From SpSt-333 sp040751955 (GTDB lineage: Bacteria > Bacteroidota > Ignavibacteria > UBA10030 > UBA8401): a DNA stretch of 33,517 nt. Position 1 is the stretch's first letter. Each line of letters begins with the position of its first letter. The position numbers and the translations under genes are program-made. Below are positions 21,455 to 30,744 of this stretch, piece by piece. The stretch lies in assembly GCA_040751955.1 (NCBI GenBank), contig JBFMFY010000036.1:1-33517 (forward strand), written 5' to 3'. The notes under the pieces were generated by a model. That model searched no databases and had not been told where the DNA came from. It saw nothing but the letters and a program-made list of their open reading frames with translations.

Positions 21455-24391
21455 ATGAGAATCTTTTCTTCTTTTTTCCTTGTTATACTTGCAATAACTG
21501 CGAGTATAAATGCACAGTCAGTACCAATCCCGCGCGGTAGTGCGCATTCAATGGTACCGCACAGTGTTGCAAAGGAAATTGCTGCTCAAAACCAAACAAC
21601 TCAACAAACACAATTGCATGAGAACAGGGGAACAAAGAATATTGATAAAGTTTCTTTGGTAAATGCCGGCTCGGCGTATTTTCCTTCTCATTTTAATTCG
21701 CGCATTCGCGTTGTTGATGGATTTCCAAATGATCCTTCATCGAATGAAAGTGCTTATAAGACTTTCACCAACCAAATAACCGTTGAAGCATGGGCTTTCC
21801 CTACGGATTTACCGCCGGACGATGGTTTTCCGAGGACGATCACACTGTTGAGTCGTCCGGGTTCCTATGTTCTGGAAATTTTTTATGATGGTGCCAATTA
21901 TTTTTACTTATTTGAATTTAAAAATACATCAGGGAGTTGGAATTATGCATGGGGCTATCCTGTGCAGGTTGGACAGTGGGCACATATTGCCGGTACATAT
22001 AATGGAGACTCTGTGTCATTCTTTTTAAATGGAAATTTTTATTCCAGTCAGATTGCCACCGGAAATATTGCCGTCGGAAGTACCGGATTTTATTTAGGGG
22101 CAGACATTAATCAAGAGCATTTTAAAGGATTAATTGATGAAGTGCGGCTGTGGGACGTAGCAAGAACTCAAGCAGCTATCAGTTCAAATAAATCTGTGCA
22201 ACTTACAGGAACAGAGACGAATTTGAAAGGATATTGGCAATTAGATGAAACACCAGGCAATACACTTGCGATTGATAAAACAGCAAATAAAAATCATCTC
22301 AATGTGCAATTTGGTGCGACCTTTGTCGATGATGCCGCAGAATCTGTCGTTGCGATTGCGCCAACCTCTTTTCCGGTTACACCATTTCGATCGGTTGTTA
22401 ATCAACACGGTGTTGTTCATGTATTTTCCGGTTGGCCCGTGCCTGTTGCAAATTTATTTAGTGCGCCTCAAGGAATTATTCAACATGGGCATGCATTGGA
22501 ATGGACACCGGATTTTACTCAATTTGGAAGAACAACTGCACAAATTGATTTCTCCAATTCAGAAGGTACGTCAAGCACGCTGTTTGATGCATGGGTGGAT
22601 AAATTTCCTGAAACAAATGTTGAACAAGGAACGGGTATTGTGTACATCTCCTCTTTAAACAATGGTAAAATAGGATACAATTCTTCGCAAACAATAGGGA
22701 AGGGCTTTACTTATAAAGGACTTTACGGTTTATTTAACGGAGGAGTACTTATAGGTTCATCATCTTCAAAAGTTTCCGATGCGGGTGTTTCCTCTGGTAC
22801 GCCTACCGATTTTGCAACTCGCGGATGGTTTGATCCCATCCGGAGTACGTTACCCGGTTTTGACCGGGCAACGGAATTCTTTTTTGACGATGAAGCAAAT
22901 CCATCTCGCGTTGGTGTATCGATTGTTCAACGTACCCATACACGAACTGGTGATAAATTTGCCATTCTCGAATATCAAGTTATGAATACTTCCGGACATG
23001 ATCTTTCCAATGTCTACGTTGGGTTAGAATTAGATTGGGACATAGGAAATTATGCTTCCAATGTTGCCGGTTTCGATGTTGTTCGTAAACTTAGTTACGT
23101 ACGCGATGTTTCCGGTTATAATCCATACTACTATGGTGCAACAGTTCTGAATGCTCCTCTTGGAGGGCATTATAATTGGAAAGTGACCGATCCGTATACA
23201 GATTCTGCTCGCTATGTACATCTCGGTACAATATCACCTGCAACGACAGATACAGGGGACATTCGTGCATCGGTTTCTGCAGGTCCTTATAATATTCCTA
23301 AAGGAAAATCTGTTCGCGTTTATTTCGCGCTCCTTGGCGGTGATAACTTAACGGATATTCAGCAGGCAGCAGATCAAGCATTAAATGTTCCATTAGAATC
23401 ATTAAAACCAATGATTCTAAAGGTACGCGATGTACCGAACGATCAAGGCGGGAAGGTAATGGTGGAATGGAATGCATCTTCTCTTGATAATGCATTGAAC
23501 CAAATGTGGAATTATGAAATTTGGCGCGAAGTGAAATTTGGCAACGGAGCAATAGAAAATCGGGGAATGCAATCACCCATCCGTCAAATGTCAGTCAATG
23601 GTGTCATGACTGGCTGGGAATTGGTGGAAACAGTTCCTCCCCATAATTTCAATACCTATGCAAAAACAATCGAAACATTGTTTGATTCAACTTCAAAGTC
23701 AATTGGTATGAATCATTTTCTTGTTTCTGCACGTGCTTCGGAGTGGGAGTATTATGATTCACCGGTCGATAGCGGTTTTTCGAAAGATAATATTCATCCG
23801 AACGCACCACAATCTGTTGGAGGGTTTGTTGAGGCAGCAAAAGTAAAATTGCAATGGGCTAAAAATGTAGAAGAAGACCTTTTGCAATATCGTATTTACA
23901 GAAGTGATTCTTCAAATATTAACATTAATGTTATAGCGCCGTACGCTGTTGTTACAGAAACTGAAACAACGTTTGTCGATCAAGCACCATTGCAACATGG
24001 ATATTATACTATTGTTGCAGAAGATATCCATGAAAATCTCAGCAGTAAATCAACCGAAGTGAATTTTATTATTACAGGTGTTCAATTGAGTAGTACGACG
24101 GTACCAACAGTTTTTTCACTCTCACAAAACTATCCCAACCCGTTTAATCCCTCAACAACAATTTCATTCGGATTGCCGGAAGCGAGTAATGTGACAGTGA
24201 AAATCTACGATGCGCTCGGCAGGGAAGTGGCGTCCCTTGTCAACGATCAACTTACGACGGGATATTATACGTATGCATGGAATGCCGGACATCTGGCAAG
24301 CGGTGTGTACATTTACCGAATGACTGCGCTTTCCAATACTAATAAAGCACAACCATTTAATGAAGCGAAGAAATTATTGCTGATGAAATAA
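21455..24391 (+). CDS. Secreted LamG-domain protein with type IX secretion sorting domain
   Basis: The 978-aa protein starts at the ATG after a perfect AGGAGG (21445-21450). It has a signal peptide ending ASINA (about residue 20) and a LamG/concanavalin-like domain at about 80-285 (ITVEAWAFPTDL; GQWAHIAGTYNGDSVSFFLN; FKGLIDEVRLWDVARTQAAI). A large central region of unknown fold follows, then an FN3-like part (PQSVGGF...YRIYRSDSS...YYTIVAEDIHENLSS). The C-terminal T9SS type A sorting domain has SLSQNYPNPFNPSTTISFGL, KIYDALGREVASLV and GVYIYRM. It should be exported to the cell surface or medium, with a carbohydrate- or protein-binding role by domain type. An open frame reaches back to 21380, but the ribosome-binding site decides the start. 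It ends before a strong terminator. Confidence 0.9.
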   Translation: MRIFSSFFLVILAITASINAQSVPIPRGSAHSMVPHSVAKEIAAQNQTTQQTQLHENRGTKNIDKVSLVNAGSAYFPSHFNSRIRVVDGFPNDPSSNESAYKTFTNQITVEAWAFPTDLPPDDGFPRTITLLSRPGSYVLEIFYDGANYFYLFEFKNTSGSWNYAWGYPVQVGQWAHIAGTYNGDSVSFFLNGNFYSSQIATGNIAVGSTGFYLGADINQEHFKGLIDEVRLWDVARTQAAISSNKSVQLTGTETNLKGYWQLDETPGNTLAIDKTANKNHLNVQFGATFVDDAAESVVAIAPTSFPVTPFRSVVNQHGVVHVFSGWPVPVANLFSAPQGIIQHGHALEWTPDFTQFGRTTAQIDFSNSEGTSSTLFDAWVDKFPETNVEQGTGIVYISSLNNGKIGYNSSQTIGKGFTYKGLYGLFNGGVLIGSSSSKVSDAGVSSGTPTDFATRGWFDPIRSTLPGFDRATEFFFDDEANPSRVGVSIVQRTHTRTGDKFAILEYQVMNTSGHDLSNVYVGLELDWDIGNYASNVAGFDVVRKLSYVRDVSGYNPYYYGATVLNAPLGGHYNWKVTDPYTDSARYVHLGTISPATTDTGDIRASVSAGPYNIPKGKSVRVYFALLGGDNLTDIQQAADQALNVPLESLKPMILKVRDVPNDQGGKVMVEWNASSLDNALNQMWNYEIWREVKFGNGAIENRGMQSPIRQMSVNGVMTGWELVETVPPHNFNTYAKTIETLFDSTSKSIGMNHFLVSARASEWEYYDSPVDSGFSKDNIHPNAPQSVGGFVEAAKVKLQWAKNVEEDLLQYRIYRSDSSNININVIAPYAVVTETETTFVDQAPLQHGYYTIVAEDIHENLSSKSTEVNFIITGVQLSSTTVPTVFSLSQNYPNPFNPSTTISFGLPEASNVTVKIYDALGREVASLVNDQLTTGYYTYAWNAGHLASGVYIYRMTALSNTNKAQPFNEAKKLLLMK

Positions 24392-24407
24392 TTGATCTTT
24401 ACTATTA

Positions 24408-24445
24408 AGCCATCCGGCACCTGGTATCTGTCGGATGGCTTTTTT
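24408..24445 (+). terminator. Terminator after the T9SS cargo gene
   Basis: AGCCATCCG (24408-24416) pairs perfectly with CGGATGGCT (24432-24440) and TTTTT follows. The stem is nearly the same as the one at 310-342. Confidence 0.9.
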
Positions 24446-24470
24446 GTTATTGACAATCATCAACCTCTCA

Positions 24471-24499
24471 TTGACTTCTCTCCGCACACCAAGTATATT
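24471..24499 (+). promoter_or_regulatory. Strong sigma70-like promoter of the peptidase/barrel gene
   Basis: TTGACT (24471-24476), a 17-base spacer and TATATT (24494-24499). The start codon at 24505 is five bases past the -10 box, so the predicted transcript begins at the start codon. Confidence 0.65.
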
Positions 24500-24504
24500 T
24501 CGGT

Positions 24505-27324
24505 ATGGTTCGCAAGGCAATCATATCACTCTTCATTTTTTCGTTTCAATTCCTCTTTGCGCAGTTCTATTACTTCGGACACAACAAGGTGCAGTACACT
24601 GAGTTTGACTGGCAGATTCTCCGCACGGAACATTTCGACATCTATTATTATCCCGAAATGAAAGAACTTGCACAGCAAGGGGCTTTCTTTGCCGAAGAAG
24701 CATTCAAAGACCTCGAAAGCAAATTCAACCATTCGCTCAACAACCGCGTCCCGCTCATTTTTTATTCGTCGCATCTCCATTTTCAGCAGACCAACACGAC
24801 CGGCGGATTTATTCCCGAAGGAGTCGGCGGCTTCTTCGAATTCCTCAAAGGGCGCGTCGTGATCCCCGCTGATGGTTCGCTCTCCCGTTTCCGCCATGTG
24901 ATCCGACACGAGATGGTGCATGTGTTTATGCACAGCAAGATCAACCGGGTGCTGGTGGATCATCGCCTTCCGCAGGACAGGATGCCGCCGCTGTGGTTCA
25001 CGGAAGGGCTCGCGGAATCGTGGTCAACCGATCCGGACGATCAATCTGAAATGCTGATACGCGATGCGGTGCTGAACAACTATATCGTTCCGTTGCAAAA
25101 TATGGAATCGATCTACGGCACATTTTTGATGTACAAACAAGGGCAGTACATTCTCGATTACATTGCCCGGCGGTACGGGGAAGATAAACTGCTGATGCTG
25201 ATGGAGAATTACTGGCGGCACACCTCGTTCAGCGAAGTGATGAAAGCGACGATCGGGAAGAACTACAAAGAGTTCGATGAAGAATGGACGTACGCATTCA
25301 AGAAGAAATATTATCCGATCCTTTCCTCCAGCGATTTCACCAGTTATATCTCCCAGACCGTGGTGAAGAAAGGGTTCAACACCAAGCCGGTCTTCTATAA
25401 AAATGGCGCGGTGCGTGAAGTGTACTACATAGCGAACTACACGGGGTACACTTCCATTTATAAAATAAATCTTGATGCGGAGACCGAAGAAGAGAAAGAA
25501 CCTGTGCTCGTCATCGAAGGGGAAAAAAGCGACGAGTTTGAAGCGTTCCATGTCTTCCAGAGTAAGCTCGATATCTCGTCCGACGGCACACTGGCATTTG
25601 TTACCAAGAAAGGGGAGTCAGATGCAATTCACTTGTACGACGTGAAGAACAACAATCTCATCCGCACTTTGCAATTTGAAAATCTTGTTGTCATCGCTTC
25701 GCCAAATTGGTCTGCCGACGGGAAGAAACTGATCTTTGCAGCAAATGATAAGTCGGGGAAGATGGATATTTACATCTATGATCTTGTGCGCGAGGAAGTA
25801 CGCCGGGTGACAAATGATTCGTACGACGATCGCGACCCGGTCTGGATGCCTGATGGAAGCGGGATCATGTTCAGTTCAGATCGGACGCCGAACGGGATGA
25901 AGCAGATCTATAATCTTTTCCGGATCGATCTGCTAACGATGAACGTTCGGTATGTGACGCAAGGGAATGAAAATTATTATTCTCCCTCATTCTCTCCTGA
26001 CGGCAGGTATTTAACATTCACTTCCAATTATGACGGTGCACAGAATATATGGTCGATAAAAACAGAAGACTTGAAGTCTGACGGTCAGTATGCTATGAGG
26101 AAAGTAACGCAGTTCACCAACGCCGTGTTCGATCCGCGCTGGACCGACAATAATGAATTGCTCTTTGCCGGATTTGAAAATTACAGTTTTAAAATTTATC
26201 TCCTTCCGGAAGCGTCGAACATCATTGATACAACTTCAATCACTCATCTATTTATGTTCCCCAATACAATTGCATCGTGGACACCGCAGTCGGTAGCAGG
26301 CGATACATCCGTGAAATTCGTCCGGTACGAGGGGGAATATTCACTCGATATTGCCCAGAGCCAGGTCTCCACAGATCCGGTCTTCGGTACATCAGGCGGA
26401 GCTGCGATGGCAATCAGCGACCTGCTGGGGAACGATCAGTACTATTTTCTTCTCTACAATAACGCTCAGTCATCCGACGAATTCCTTGAAAGCTTCAACA
26501 TTGCCGTGACCCGTGTGTCGCTCGGGCAGCGGATGAACTATGCGACGGGTATTTTCCATTTTTCCGGGCGGCGGTACGATCTGACCGATCCCGATCTTTT
26601 TTTCTACGAACGGTCTTTCGGCGGATACTTTGTGCTGAGTTATCCGCTGTCAAAATTCCAGCGGGTGGAAGCGGGAACGAGTCTCAGCAACTCCGACAAG
26701 GAAGTATTTTTCGGATTACGTCCGCGCAAAGCATTGATCCTCTCCAATTCATTGTCGTTTGTGCACGACAATTCGCTCTGGCTGCTCACCGGTCCGATCG
26801 ACGGTTCGAGATTTCTTTTCACAGCTGCGTACACGTCGGATGTGCAATACGGCAACGTTGGTTACTACACATTCATCGGCGACTACCGTATATACAATCG
26901 CATCGATTTGAGGTCATCTCTTGCGTCGCGGTTCACGTTGATGATGAATGAAGGGAAAGAGGCGCGGCGCTTCTTTATGGGGGGAAGCTGGGACCTGCGG
27001 GGTTGGCCCCGATGGTCTATCCGCGGGAAAAAATTATGGATCATGAGCCACGAATTCCGCTTCCCGTTTGTTGATCAGTTGGCAGTGAAATTTCCGTTCG
27101 GAAGTATCGGGTTCGGTTCGTTCCGCGGCGCTCTCTTTTTCGATTCCGGCGGAGCATGGGACAACACATACCGCGCTACGATCGGCAGCGTTGGTGCAGG
27201 GCTGCGGTGGAATCTGTTTGGCGCACTGGTTCTGCGGTACGATATCGGCAAACGCATCCTCAACGACTTCAATCAATTTCAAACCGGACTCTTCTATCAA
27301 TTCTTTTTCGGATGGGATTTTTGA
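24505..27324 (+). CDS. Outer-membrane protein: peptidase MA-like domain + TolB-type propeller + Omp85-like barrel
   Basis: The 939-aa protein has a signal peptide (to about residue 20). Next is a gluzincin metallopeptidase domain with zinc motif HEMVH (His135, Glu136, His139) and the downstream ligand helix WFTEGLAESW (Glu167). WD40-like PD40 blades follow at about 340-570 (SPNWSADGKKLIF; DPVWMPDGSGIMFSSDR; SPSFSPDGRYLTFTSN). The C-terminal 280 or so residues look like an outer-membrane beta-barrel: alternating hydrophobic strands, a GGSWDLRGWPR motif like the Omp85 RGY/RGF loop, and a terminal aromatic (FFFGWDF). It should sit in the outer membrane with peptidase and propeller in the periplasm. 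No SD is seen; the promoter abuts the start. The peptidase motif is intact, but its substrate is unknown. Confidence 0.85.
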   Translation: MVRKAIISLFIFSFQFLFAQFYYFGHNKVQYTEFDWQILRTEHFDIYYYPEMKELAQQGAFFAEEAFKDLESKFNHSLNNRVPLIFYSSHLHFQQTNTTGGFIPEGVGGFFEFLKGRVVIPADGSLSRFRHVIRHEMVHVFMHSKINRVLVDHRLPQDRMPPLWFTEGLAESWSTDPDDQSEMLIRDAVLNNYIVPLQNMESIYGTFLMYKQGQYILDYIARRYGEDKLLMLMENYWRHTSFSEVMKATIGKNYKEFDEEWTYAFKKKYYPILSSSDFTSYISQTVVKKGFNTKPVFYKNGAVREVYYIANYTGYTSIYKINLDAETEEEKEPVLVIEGEKSDEFEAFHVFQSKLDISSDGTLAFVTKKGESDAIHLYDVKNNNLIRTLQFENLVVIASPNWSADGKKLIFAANDKSGKMDIYIYDLVREEVRRVTNDSYDDRDPVWMPDGSGIMFSSDRTPNGMKQIYNLFRIDLLTMNVRYVTQGNENYYSPSFSPDGRYLTFTSNYDGAQNIWSIKTEDLKSDGQYAMRKVTQFTNAVFDPRWTDNNELLFAGFENYSFKIYLLPEASNIIDTTSITHLFMFPNTIASWTPQSVAGDTSVKFVRYEGEYSLDIAQSQVSTDPVFGTSGGAAMAISDLLGNDQYYFLLYNNAQSSDEFLESFNIAVTRVSLGQRMNYATGIFHFSGRRYDLTDPDLFFYERSFGGYFVLSYPLSKFQRVEAGTSLSNSDKEVFFGLRPRKALILSNSLSFVHDNSLWLLTGPIDGSRFLFTAAYTSDVQYGNVGYYTFIGDYRIYNRIDLRSSLASRFTLMMNEGKEARRFFMGGSWDLRGWPRWSIRGKKLWIMSHEFRFPFVDQLAVKFPFGSIGFGSFRGALFFDSGGAWDNTYRATIGSVGAGLRWNLFGALVLRYDIGKRILNDFNQFQTGLFYQFFFGWDF

Positions 27325-27374
27325 AAGTTAAATTTTTAACGCAGAGTCACAGAGATACGGAGAATATCCACAGC

Positions 27375-28523
27375 ATGTCATTCCGGCGTACGCCTGAATC
27401 CATTCTCCTGATCATCGCAATTTGCACATTCATTTTTTTTGGTTGTTCCGCAATAAAATTTAAGACCGAGTTGAACAGGTCGCCGTATGATTGGGCGATG
27501 TACGGAAAATCTCCCGAGCGTCAATTCACCGACACATCATCATTTACATTCCCATTGAGCATTGCCTGGGAGTACGATGCGTCCGCCGGATTTGCACAAT
27601 CGCCGATGACGATCGTCGGAAGTACGATGTTCGTCGGGACGCTGCAAGGAGAATTGCATGCCGTAAATCTTGAAACCGGAAAACGATTCGGTTATATGAA
27701 AACATTCTCGCCGGTTCAGGCGGCGCCGACGTTATTCCATGAGTATATCATCATTGCAACAGAATCGGGGAAAGAGAATCTTATCGCGTACAAAATGGAA
27801 GATGGGGAAGAGCGATGGATCCGGGATATGGGAGGTGTCGTCGCTTCGCCGCTGGTGTGGAACGATCGTCTGATCGTCGGCGGATTAAATGGGAGACTTG
27901 TTTCGCTCGAACAGTACGGTATCGAACAATGGAGTTTCAACGCCGGAGCGGAGATACGATCATCTCCCGCACTTGCACAAGGGATTGTCTATTGCGCAAC
28001 GACGCAGGGAAAAGTGTTCGCGCTCGATGCCGCGACCGGCACATTGAAGTGGCAATCGTCCACGGGGAATGCAGTATATGCCGGATTAACAATCGCTGAC
28101 AGTACGCTTATCGTAGCATCGCGCGATTCGTCGGTCTATCTGTTTGATGCTGCAAGCGGCGCGTTGAAGAAAAAAATCTCAACATCGAACAAGATCATGG
28201 CAACCCCCTCATCGGCACACAGTGTTCTGTATGTTCCGTCGTTGGATGGGACAGTGACGGCATATTCAATAATGGCAGGAACTATCTTGTGGAAATTTCA
28301 AGCCAATAGTGTTGTCAATACAACCCCGTTCATCACTCCAACCGCACTTTTTGTCGCATCCCTCGATCATCATCTCTATGCACTTGATCCCGCAACCGGA
28401 AACGTTTTGTGGAAACAGGAGATGGAAGCACGCATAAAGACAACGCCGCTTGTATGGAAGAACTCTCTTTTTGTTGCCGCAGAAAACAAGACGATCTATT
28501 GTTTCCGATCCGCACGTCAGTAA
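27375..28523 (+). CDS. PQQ-like beta-propeller lipoprotein (BamB-like)
   Basis: The 382-aa protein has a lipoprotein signal: MSFRRTPES, a hydrophobic core LLIIAICTFIFFG and lipobox cysteine 24. Tandem propeller blades follow with the PQQ-repeat pattern: VGTLQGELHAVNLETGKRFG, VVASPLVWNDRLIVGGLNGR, KVFALDAATGTLKWQS, VYLFDAASGALKKKIS, LYALDPATGNVLWKQEM. BamB-like proteins scaffold outer-membrane assembly, and other relatives simply bind proteins; the role here is open. The neighbour encodes an Omp85-like barrel protein, 50 nt upstream, which fits an envelope job. The n-region of the signal peptide is a translation of a palindromic repeat (27377-27402). An alternative ATG at 27312 would add more repeat-derived residues, so the start is uncertain. 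Confidence 0.85.
   Translation: MSFRRTPESILLIIAICTFIFFGCSAIKFKTELNRSPYDWAMYGKSPERQFTDTSSFTFPLSIAWEYDASAGFAQSPMTIVGSTMFVGTLQGELHAVNLETGKRFGYMKTFSPVQAAPTLFHEYIIIATESGKENLIAYKMEDGEERWIRDMGGVVASPLVWNDRLIVGGLNGRLVSLEQYGIEQWSFNAGAEIRSSPALAQGIVYCATTQGKVFALDAATGTLKWQSSTGNAVYAGLTIADSTLIVASRDSSVYLFDAASGALKKKISTSNKIMATPSSAHSVLYVPSLDGTVTAYSIMAGTILWKFQANSVVNTTPFITPTALFVASLDHHLYALDPATGNVLWKQEMEARIKTTPLVWKNSLFVAAENKTIYCFRSARQ
27377..27402. repeat. Palindromic repeat supplying the lipoprotein N-terminus
   Basis: GTCATTCCGGCGTACGCCTGAATCCA belongs by pattern (GTCATTCC near one end, GAATCCA at the other, GGCGTACGCC palindrome inside) to the GTCATTCCCG...GGAATCCAG family. It overlaps codons 1-10 of the lipoprotein gene. 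Confidence 0.7.
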
Positions 28524-28543
28524 ATTCTCCCGTCACACACATC

Positions 28544-28572
28544 TTGACTTTCATCACAACAGACTCTATATT
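28544..28572 (+). promoter_or_regulatory. Sigma70-like promoter of the Crp/Fnr gene
   Basis: TTGACT (28544-28549), a 17-base spacer and TATATT (28567-28572). It is 49 nt before the start codon at 28622, leaving a normal short leader. Confidence 0.65.
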
Positions 28573-28621
28573 GAGCCAGTCTTTCGACCGATTGCATTTC
28601 ACCTTACCATTTCCTACGACC

Positions 28622-29305
28622 ATGAATGAAGAAATCGAAGTACTGCGCAACGTTCCTATCTTCGGAGAATTGAGCGAAAAGGAGCTGGAGCGCATCGCAC
28701 AATTAGGAGTGCGAAAGAAATACAAGAAGGGGAGTATTATTCTTCTTGAAGAAGAGACTGGAGCCGCATTATTCGTCATCATTTCCGGCAAAGTGAAGAT
28801 CGTCCGCATGGATGACGACGGAAGAGAAGTGATCTTGTCGATCCTCGGCGAGAGTGACTTCTTCGGCGAGATGGCGATCCTCGACGGGTTGACTCGTTCC
28901 GCAAGTGTTGTTGCAACCTCCAAATCTGAATTATTCATGATACACCGCGGAGATTTCCTGAAAGCGCTGGCGGATTATCCCTCCGTAGCAGTTGCACTGC
29001 TGCGAGAATTGACCGCGCGATTGCGAAAAGCAGATGCGCAGATCAAAAGTTTATCGCTGAAGGATGCCGCAGGACGTGTTGCAACTGTCGTACTGCAGCT
29101 TGCAGACGATGTGGGTGTGTTCCGCAAAGGGAAAGTGGAGATCGACGAACTTCCGCTGCAACAGGATCTGGCGAACATGGCGGGCACATCGCGCGAAACC
29201 ATCTCCCGTATGATCCACAAGTTTATCAAGAAAGGATATTTGCAATTGCAGGGAAGTAAATTGATCATCAACGACTACGAAGCATTCAAAACTTTGCATA
29301 CATGA
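28622..29305 (+). CDS. Crp/Fnr-family transcriptional regulator
   Basis: The 227-aa protein has an N-terminal cyclic-nucleotide-binding beta-roll (LRNVPIFGELSEKELERIAQ; GSIILLEEETGAALFVIISG; GESDFFGEMAILDGLTRSAS, where GE-A and RS resemble the cAMP phosphate-binding residues). A C-terminal HTH_Crp domain follows (PLQQDLANMAGTSRETISRM). No cysteine cluster for an iron-sulphur centre is seen, so it is closer to Crp than Fnr; the effector is unknown. The ATG at 28622 is chosen because longer upstream frames add unrelated sequence and cover the promoter. The PHP gene follows after 21 nt, giving a likely operon. Confidence 0.93.
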   Translation: MNEEIEVLRNVPIFGELSEKELERIAQLGVRKKYKKGSIILLEEETGAALFVIISGKVKIVRMDDDGREVILSILGESDFFGEMAILDGLTRSASVVATSKSELFMIHRGDFLKALADYPSVAVALLRELTARLRKADAQIKSLSLKDAAGRVATVVLQLADDVGVFRKGKVEIDELPLQQDLANMAGTSRETISRMIHKFIKKGYLQLQGSKLIINDYEAFKTLHT

Positions 29306-29326
29306 TCACACCGACGTTGGCGGCGT

Positions 29327-30166
29327 ATGAGCATTAAGGCGGATCTTCACATGCATACCACATTTTCGGATGGCGCGCTTTCGCCCTATGAACTTGTGAA
29401 GAAATGCAAGCAGCGGGGGTTATCGGTCATTGCAATTACCGACCATGACAGTGTCGATGCATTTCCCGATGCGATCGAGTACGGAAAAGAATTCGGTGTT
29501 GAAGTGATCCCCGGCGTAGAACTCAGCGCTATGGTCGATGACAAAGATGTGCACATTCTCGGCTACTTCGTCAACTATACCAACAAACGTCTCCTCGAAT
29601 ACCTCCATTTTTTCAGACTCGAACGGATCAAACGAGCTGAACGGATCGTTGCAAAGCTGAACAGCATTAACGTTCCCATCAGGTTCGAAGCGGTAATGGA
29701 ACGTGCAGGGAAAGGGGCTGTCGGGCGTCCGCATATCGCGTCGGCAATGGTGGATGAAGGATATACCCGCAGTTACCAGGAAGCATTTGAAAAATTTATC
29801 GGCAACGGCTGTCCCGCCTACGAGAAAAAATTCCATGTGACCCCCGAAGAGGCGATCAAACTCATCTCTTCATCCGGCGGGTTGTCATTCCTTGCGCATC
29901 CCGGCAGGTTTACGAGCGACGATGCTGTGACACAATTGATACGGTGCGGCTTGGACGGCATTGAAGTGATCCATCCTTCTCATTCGCCGACGCATTCCGC
30001 TCATTATCGCGGTGTCGTGGGGGAATACTTCTTATTAGAGAGCGGCGGGTCCGATTATCATGGCGGGAAAAAAAATGATGATGATGTACTGGGAAATTAT
30101 TATATTGATGAAACAAAAGTGAACATGATGAAACATCGGCTCTTTTCCCAGAATCTATCCCACTAA
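29327..30166 (+). CDS. PHP-domain phosphoesterase (RNase AM/YciV-like)
   Basis: The 279-aa protein has the PHP metal-binding motifs in order: DLHMHTTFSDG (6-16), AITDHDSVDA, IPGVELSA, HILGYF, RPHIASAMVDEGY, FLAHPGR and SGGSDYHGGKK. The layout fits the group whose E. coli member hydrolyses 3',5'-nucleotide bisphosphates and 5' ends of short RNAs. It is cytosolic, with no signal. It lies between crp-like and ribH genes with short gaps (21 and 25 nt), so cotranscription is likely. Substrate is inferred from family only. Confidence 0.9.
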   Translation: MSIKADLHMHTTFSDGALSPYELVKKCKQRGLSVIAITDHDSVDAFPDAIEYGKEFGVEVIPGVELSAMVDDKDVHILGYFVNYTNKRLLEYLHFFRLERIKRAERIVAKLNSINVPIRFEAVMERAGKGAVGRPHIASAMVDEGYTRSYQEAFEKFIGNGCPAYEKKFHVTPEEAIKLISSSGGLSFLAHPGRFTSDDAVTQLIRCGLDGIEVIHPSHSPTHSAHYRGVVGEYFLLESGGSDYHGGKKNDDDVLGNYYIDETKVNMMKHRLFSQNLSH

Positions 30167-30191
30167 CTTGAGAGGTTGTTGTCTCTGCTGA

Positions 30192-30683
30192 ATGGCTACC
30201 GAAAGTTCTCCACGTGCATATGAAGGCGGTATAAGTGCGGAAGGAAAAAAATTCGCTCTCATCGTCAGTCGTTTCAATCAAACAGTCACCGATAAGCTGC
30301 TCGATGGTGCATTGCAGTGTCTTCGCAAGAATGGCGCAAATATCGAACGCGATGTCGAGATTTTTTATTGTCCCGGTGCATTCGAGTTGCCGCAGGTCGC
30401 TTCGTATGTTACATTGAAAAAACATTTTGACGCCGTTATCTGTCTGGGCGCTGTCATACGTGGTGAAACACCGCACTTCGATTACATTTGTCAGGAATGT
30501 GCGCGGGGAATCGGCGCTGTTTCGCAGGAACGGGGGATTCCGGTATTATTTGGTGTGCTGACGACGAACACGTTCGAGCAGGCGATGGAGCGGGCGGGAG
30601 GAAGTATGGGAAACAAAGGATACGACGCTGCGTTGGGTGCCATAACAATGGCAAATCTGTTCACACAAGTCATTCCTCACTAA
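30192..30683 (+). CDS. ribH: 6,7-dimethyl-8-ribityllumazine synthase
   Basis: The enzyme makes lumazine, the last intermediate before riboflavin, from a pyrimidinedione and a butanone phosphate. The 163-aa protein has IVSRFNQTVTDKLLDGA (binding phenylalanine), YCPGAFELP, CLGAVIRGETPHFDYICQEC (catalytic histidine region) and PVLFGVLTTNTFEQAMERAG. It is of normal family length. Other rib genes are not in the window. It is encoded apart from them, as is common in this group. Confidence 0.96.
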   Translation: MATESSPRAYEGGISAEGKKFALIVSRFNQTVTDKLLDGALQCLRKNGANIERDVEIFYCPGAFELPQVASYVTLKKHFDAVICLGAVIRGETPHFDYICQECARGIGAVSQERGIPVLFGVLTTNTFEQAMERAGGSMGNKGYDAALGAITMANLFTQVIPH

Positions 30684-30744
30684 GGAAAGGGAACTACGGT
30701 AAAGATTGTGTACGATGTTGTTCTATTATGAAAGGATCTTCCGT

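Noticed and set aside
28409..28621. Longer start for the Crp/Fnr gene
   Set aside because: The extension overlaps the end of the lipoprotein gene and covers a good promoter; the family starts near MNEEIEVLRN.
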